DNA of 64,000 bases from JANWVO01 sp964458495 (GTDB lineage: Bacteria; Acidobacteriota; Terriglobia; Bryobacterales; Bryobacteraceae): positions 203,302 through 267,301 of the forward strand of contig CAYWJB010000005.1 of the NCBI GenBank assembly GCA_964458495.1. Direction: 5' to 3'. Shown piece by piece: positions 60,339-64,000 of this stretch. Numbering within the stretch: the stretch's first letter is position 1; each line of letters begins with the position of its first letter. The position numbers and the translations under genes were made by a program. Below the pieces are notes generated by a model. That model was not told the DNA's origin. It was given only the letters and a program-made list of their open reading frames with translations, and did no database searches.

Positions 60339-61358
60339 TCATCCGGGAGGGGAGGGCGAACGGCCGCTGCCCGGCTTCCAGAGTCGTTCGAGCAACGCCC
60401 GGGGGTCCCGCCGCGCCCGCCGGCCTGCGGCCCGCACGCGCCGCAGCCAGTAGAACGCCTTGTAGACGTCCGGGCCATCGTGTTCCCCAGCGGAGGCCTC
60501 GCTCCATCCGGCTTCCAGCAGCAAGCGGTGATACAGACGGAACAACTCCGCCGCTCCCGTCTCCTCGACCGGCCAACCCGGACGAAACTTTGTCACGAAC
60601 TCCGGAGCCGCCGGGTCATACCCGCTGAAGTGAAACAGCCGCAGCGGCTCGCCATTGACGAAAAACGCGCCGCCGCGCTGCTCCACCCGCAGCCACCGGA
60701 GCCTCCAGTACGCCGCATTGCAACCCGGGTCGCGGTAAATGTGCAGGTCGCCCACCAAGCCCGGCGCCAGATCCAGCCACCGCTGATCGTAGTGGATCCC
60801 GGCATGCACGTCCTCATAACAATGCGCCCGGAGCCGCCCTGACCACCACTCCAGAAACCGCCGGGTCTCGCCGCAATCGCTCGCCCCCAGTAATCCGCCG
60901 TTGAACATCCCCGCCATCAACAGCGACCGCTCCAGGGCTGCGTCCGGCGAGGCGGCGGCTTCCGGCACAAGGTGCGGTGTCAACGTCAGCGCATGCGCCG
61001 CGGCATCGCGGAAAAACGGTTCCAGGCTTGCCAGCACCAGCATGTCCGGATCCAGGAACACCGCCGTCCTGTGTCCTTCGTCGAACACTGCCCTCACCGC
61101 CGCCGGCTTCAGCGCCGCGCACAGCTCTTTGCACCCGCACCGCAGCATCATCCCGAGCAGCCCTTCCGCCCGCAACCCCGCCGCAGGCCACACGCGCACG
61201 CCCAGCTTCTCGAGCGCCGGCGCGCTCCGCCGCCCGCCTGCCAGCACCACATACAGCGGCACGCCAGGGTGGAACCTCCTGAGCGACGTCGCCATTGCCG
61301 CCGCTTGCGGCAGGTAATTGCCTCCCGCCACTGTCAGCACAGCCAGCGGTTCAGCCAT
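60339..61358 (-). CDS. Putative nucleotide-diphospho-sugar glycosyltransferase (GT-A), paralogue 1
   Basis: A 339-residue protein with the layout of GT-A enzymes that process capsule or flagellin sugars: LTVAGGNYLPQAAAMATSLRRFHPG at the N-terminus, FLDPDMLVLASLEPF near residue 100 (a DxD-like DPD motif), FNGGLLGASDCGETRRFLEWW near 153, and HIYRDPGCNAAYWRLRWLRVEQ and LRLFHFSGYDPAAPE near 205-235. The Pro/Ser/Arg-rich tail is disordered. The 5' end overlaps the previous gene by 8 nt. The gene pair lies opposite the flagellin gene, so flagellin modification is a candidate role. Confidence 0.7.
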   Translation of the reverse strand: MAEPLAVLTVAGGNYLPQAAAMATSLRRFHPGVPLYVVLAGGRRSAPALEKLGVRVWPAAGLRAEGLLGMMLRCGCKELCAALKPAAVRAVFDEGHRTAVFLDPDMLVLASLEPFFRDAAAHALTLTPHLVPEAAASPDAALERSLLMAGMFNGGLLGASDCGETRRFLEWWSGRLRAHCYEDVHAGIHYDQRWLDLAPGLVGDLHIYRDPGCNAAYWRLRWLRVEQRGGAFFVNGEPLRLFHFSGYDPAAPEFVTKFRPGWPVEETGAAELFRLYHRLLLEAGWSEASAGEHDGPDVYKAFYWLRRVRAAGRRARRDPRALLERLWKPGSGRSPSPPG

Positions 61359-62406
61359 GCGTCACCTCTTCAAACGTCTCCGGGTGCCGGCTGCGCAGCC
61401 ACGCGTAGAAACTGTTGCCGCCGCCGGTCTGGAACGGATCCCCAAACCGCCGCGCCTCCCCGCCCAACTCCCGGTACAGCCGCCGCGCCGCGTATGGAAT
61501 CCTCTCTCCGTTGTCGAAGAAGTCCCATGCGTACGCGAGCCAGCATGTCTCCCGCCAGCCGGACTCTTCGAGCAGCCGCTGGTACATGGCGAACACCTCC
61601 GCCGCTGCCCCTGCCTCCACCACCATCGCCCCGCGGCTGTAACGCGAGATCCGCTCCGGATGCTCCGGGTCATAGCCGCTGAATCGGAAGATCCGGCACG
61701 GCGCGCCGCAGGCTGTCACGAGCCCTACACGCACTTCGATGCGCCGCTCGCGCAGGTTCCAGTGGCCCACGTTGATGCCCGGGTCGCGCACGATGCCGAA
61801 GGCCGGCGCCAGGCTCGGCACGAAATCCAGCCAGCGCTGCTCATAGTGCAGCCCCTCTTCCACGTCGAGAAGGCACCACTCGAGCGTGCGCTGCTTCCAC
61901 CACGCCAGCACGCGCATCGCCTCGTCGCAGTTCGAAAAGCCCAGCACGCCACCGTTGAACACGCCCGCCCGCAGCACGTTCCACTCGCGCAGGAAGGCGT
62001 CGCTACCCCCTGGAGGTTCGAGAAAATGAGGCGTCAGCAGGATGGAGGCCTTCTCCAGTTGGTCGAACAGGACGTCGAACCGGTCCAGCACCATCGTCTC
62101 CTGCTTCAGGAACACGACAGCGTCCAGGCCCGCCCTCAGCAGGTGCTCGATGACGAACGGCGTCAAGGCGTAACTCAGCTCCATCTCGCCGTACCGGAAG
62201 CGGAGCCGGCTTGCATCCGGGACCCCCAACGCGCCGAATTCGATCAGCTCGAAGGGCTCGCCGCCGGGCAAGATCTGCTCATGCGGCCCGTCGGCCAGCA
62301 GGCAGAAAAAGGGGAGCTCCGGATGATGCCGGCGGCAACTGCTGGCCGTGGCGCGCGCCAGCGCGATGCGCGAGCGCGAGGCGATGGTGGCTACAGCCCT
62401 CTTCAC
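61351..62406 (-). CDS. Putative nucleotide-diphospho-sugar glycosyltransferase (GT-A), paralogue 2
   Basis: A 351-residue protein related to the next gene along (paralogue 1): VATIASRSRIALARATASSCRRHHPE near the start, FNGGVLGFSNCDEAMRVLAWW, GIVRDPGINVGHWNLRERRIEV and CRIFRFSGYDPEHPERISRYS occur in the same order. The GTG at 62406 is chosen because it begins just before the fold; the longer frame (to 62469) has no support. The site where paralogue 1 has FLDPDML reads FLKQETMVL here, so the DxD-like motif is lost. It may be a non-catalytic partner or have shifted chemistry. It is the gene closest to the divergent flagellin. Confidence 0.68.
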   Translation of the reverse strand: MKRAVATIASRSRIALARATASSCRRHHPELPFFCLLADGPHEQILPGGEPFELIEFGALGVPDASRLRFRYGEMELSYALTPFVIEHLLRAGLDAVVFLKQETMVLDRFDVLFDQLEKASILLTPHFLEPPGGSDAFLREWNVLRAGVFNGGVLGFSNCDEAMRVLAWWKQRTLEWCLLDVEEGLHYEQRWLDFVPSLAPAFGIVRDPGINVGHWNLRERRIEVRVGLVTACGAPCRIFRFSGYDPEHPERISRYSRGAMVVEAGAAAEVFAMYQRLLEESGWRETCWLAYAWDFFDNGERIPYAARRLYRELGGEARRFGDPFQTGGGNSFYAWLRSRHPETFEEVTHG

Positions 62407-62509
62407 CCTGTTCAGACTCCTGCTCCGGCGGCCCGGCCCCGGCACGGGCGGGCATCCGAAGCATACCAATTGCGCCGCACTGCCGGCCTCCCCCGCCGCG
62501 CATTTTCTC

Positions 62510-62536
62510 TCAAGCCCTCCCGCAGCGGGCCGATGA
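62510..62536 (+). promoter_or_regulatory. Sigma-28 (FliA)-type promoter of flagellin
   Basis: TCAA (62510-62513), 15-nt spacer, GCCGATGA (62529-62536) closely match the FliA consensus TAAA-N15-GCCGATAA; only single bases differ in each half. The transcript would start near 62543 and have about 83 nt of leader before the GTG at 62626. This makes the flagellin a late (class 3) motility gene. Confidence 0.75.
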
Positions 62537-62558
62537 GCGACGGTGAAGCCGGAGCGCA

Positions 62559-62595
62559 GGACCGCAAGCGGTCCCGGCAGGAAGGAGTCCTGCCG
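62559..62595 (+). promoter_or_regulatory. Twin hairpins in flagellin mRNA leader, GGA-bearing loop
   Basis: Two adjacent perfect inverted repeats: GGACCGC/GCGGTCC (62559-62574, apical AA, in effect a CAAG loop) and CGGCAGGA/TCCTGCCG (62575-62595) around the loop AGGAG. AAGGA in the second loop matches the ANGGA core bound by CsrA, and the real ribosome binding site AAGGAGAG (62611-62618) carries another. The layout is like the Bacillus hag leader with one site in a hairpin and one at the Shine-Dalgarno. Binding by CsrA is inferred. Confidence 0.55.
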
Positions 62596-62625
62596 AAGCC
62601 TCGGCCAATGAAGGAGAGAAAGACT

Positions 62626-64000
62626 GTGGCGTTTACGATTAACACCAACATCGCCTCCCTGCAGGCGCAGGAGTACCTGCGCGTCACGCAGGAGTTTCAG
62701 ACCAAAACCATCAGCCGGGTCACCTCGGGCCTGCGCATCGTCAGCTCTGGCGATGACGCGGCCGGGCTGGCCATCGCCAACGGGTTCCGCAGCGACCAGG
62801 CGGTGCTCACCCAGGGCATCCGCAATGCCAACGACGGCCTGGCCACGTTACAGACGATCGATGGCGGCATCAACAACATCAGCAAGCTGCTCGACCGGGC
62901 CCGCACCCTGGCCACCCAGTCGGCCTCGGGGACGTTCAACGGCGACCGCAGCGTGCTGAACGAAGAGTTCCAGAGCGTGCTCGCGGAGATCGACCGGCAG
63001 GCGCAGGCCATCGGCCTGAACCTGGGCGGCGACTTTGCCAAGAACCTCCAGGTCTTCATCGGCGGCGGCCGCGGCGCTGGCGGGGCGCAGGTGATCGCCA
63101 ACGGCAGCGTGAGCGTGGACCTGACCGCTTCGACGGTCGACGCGCGCAGCTTGGGTCTGTCGAGCTACTCGGTCCAGGGCGTGACGGGCCTTGACAGCGC
63201 CGCCACCTTCGCCACGGCCAAGGGCAGCGCCACGCAGATGATCCTGAACTTCTCCGGACCCGGCTTCGACGACAAGGCCGTGACAGTGAACCTGAACGGC
63301 GTGAACGACCTGAAGGGCCTGGTTGCGGCGATCAATGATGCCATCGGAACGGCTGCGGCGGGGATCGATGCAACCTCAACGGCGTTCAAAAACGCCAACA
63401 TCAGCGCCTCCATCAGCGCCGACGGCAAGTCCTTCACGCTGAACTCCTCCACTACCGCTTTCACGGTCGAGGAAGGCGACGCCGCTGCGGCCCGCAACTT
63501 CCTCGGCACCACCGGCACCGCGACGGTGAAGGTGGCCGGCGGCCTCCAGTCGAAGAGTATCGGATTCACCGCTCTCGGTGCCACCGACACGCAGGTCATC
63601 ACCATCTCCACCACCGACGAGGCCGGCACGCTGCACTCGCTCGACATCACCATCGACGGCTCAATCGGAACCACTGCCCAGTCGGCAGCCGCGCAGATCA
63701 ATTCGTTTCTGCAGAACTCGGGCGACGCAACGCTGAAAAAGCTGGTGGCGGTCGAAAGCGGCGACGGCTCTGATGAGGTCACCATTGCCGGTTTGCGCAG
63801 CTTCAAGGTCACTGTCCAGGATCCGACCTCCAGCGGCGTAGGCTTGGCCGGCCCCGGCGCCACCGTCGATTCTGCCGCTGTCTCCGGAGGCGGAAATGTC
63901 AGCATCGGCACCAAGGAAGCCGCCGAGGATGCCGTCAACAAACTCGCCGACGCGGTGTCGAAACTCGGCCAGGCCCAGGCCGTCGTCGGCAAGGGCCAGA
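62626..64000 (+). CDS. Flagellin (C-terminus beyond window)
   Basis: The frame is open from a GTG at 62626, with AAGGAGAG 8 nt upstream, to the last base, giving 458 residues. The N-terminal D0/D1 domain is canonical: AFTINTNIASLQAQEYLR, ISRVTSGLRIVSSGDDAAGLAIANG (residues about 28-55), and NDGLATLQTIDGGINNIS. A large variable middle (about residues 170-430) is Thr/Ser/Ala-rich and carries repeats of beta-type segments, the surface-exposed D2/D3 region. The C-terminal D1/D0 begins at EDAVNKLADAVSKLGQAQAVVGKGQ, and the remaining about 60-70 residues lie outside. The expected total is about 520. The Ser/Thr-rich middle offers sites for O-glycosylation by the divergent transferases. Confidence 0.93.
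   Translation, partial: MAFTINTNIASLQAQEYLRVTQEFQTKTISRVTSGLRIVSSGDDAAGLAIANGFRSDQAVLTQGIRNANDGLATLQTIDGGINNISKLLDRARTLATQSASGTFNGDRSVLNEEFQSVLAEIDRQAQAIGLNLGGDFAKNLQVFIGGGRGAGGAQVIANGSVSVDLTASTVDARSLGLSSYSVQGVTGLDSAATFATAKGSATQMILNFSGPGFDDKAVTVNLNGVNDLKGLVAAINDAIGTAAAGIDATSTAFKNANISASISADGKSFTLNSSTTAFTVEEGDAAAARNFLGTTGTATVKVAGGLQSKSIGFTALGATDTQVITISTTDEAGTLHSLDITIDGSIGTTAQSAAAQINSFLQNSGDATLKKLVAVESGDGSDEVTIAGLRSFKVTVQDPTSSGVGLAGPGATVDSAAVSGGGNVSIGTKEAAEDAVNKLADAVSKLGQAQAVVGKGQ

Overview
The window is a high-GC, gene-dense bacterial chromosome segment. It most resembles an acidobacterium of the Solibacter/Bryobacter kind. This is inferred from the gene content: Tat-exported Gfo/Idh/MocA oxidoreductase, DUF1080 glycoside-type hydrolase, sugar isomerase/RraA genes, a fused E1 alpha-beta dehydrogenase, a DUF507 protein, BlaI without BlaR, a PEP-CTERM-type TPR lipoprotein, and many 4-bp ATGA/GTGA gene overlaps. 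No rRNA, tRNA, CRISPR, transposase, integrase or prophage gene was seen. Two genes run off the ends: trpEG on the left and a flagellin on the right.

Layout. 1-6256 (minus): DUF1080 hydrolase, Tat class V aminotransferase, PNPOx-like protein, M28 peptidase, then fused anthranilate synthase. 6330-11866 (plus): small lipoprotein, geranylgeranyl-reductase-type flavoenzyme, hemL, acetyl-xylan-esterase-like hydrolase, HAD phosphatase. 11860-19667: E1 alpha-beta fusion (minus), serS (plus), zinc alcohol dehydrogenase, Cys-rich protein and glucan phosphorylase (minus). 19875-25124 (plus): an Fe-S type Rrf2 regulator, then a cobalamin operon made of a miniature CobQ-like protein, CobD and BtuFDC. 25196-28368 (plus): a MacB/LolD-type ABC pair and a serine hydrolase.

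28377-43731 is a long minus-strand run: Tat oxidoreductase, RfaE2 nucleotidyltransferase, Mfd, SurA-type PPIase, YhaM-type nuclease, BlaI, a PEP-CTERM-like TPR lipoprotein, a CAAX-type protease, an unrecognised protein, RfaE1-like kinase, ROK kinase, GmhA-like isomerase and polysaccharide deacetylase. GmhA, RfaE1 and RfaE2 together would cover most of ADP-heptose synthesis. 43848-48445 (plus, except RraA) holds a GT4 glycosyltransferase, a UDP-glucuronate-epimerase-like enzyme, DUF507 and ribokinase. 48366-50740 (minus) holds a membrane protein and a TPR protein. 51067-56954 (plus) holds an enlarged SMC, uridine kinase, a saccharopine-dehydrogenase-like enzyme and a 53-residue membrane protein. 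56966-60279 (minus) is a three-gene sugar-catabolism operon. 60339-62406 (minus) holds two related glycosyltransferases, divergent from a flagellin gene (62626 on) that has a sigma-28 promoter and a structured leader.

The observations most worth following are: (1) a repeated spacing of a -10-like hexamer 6-7 nt before the start codon in at least nine genes, which suggests widespread leaderless transcription; (2) the 302-residue compressed CobQ-like protein inside a B12 uptake operon; (3) the flagellin leader, with a FliA-type promoter, two perfect hairpins and a GGA-bearing loop resembling a CsrA site, opposite two putative flagellin glycosyltransferases; and (4) the unrecognised 326-residue protein fixed inside a heptose-type operon. 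Nothing here proves a wholly new system.
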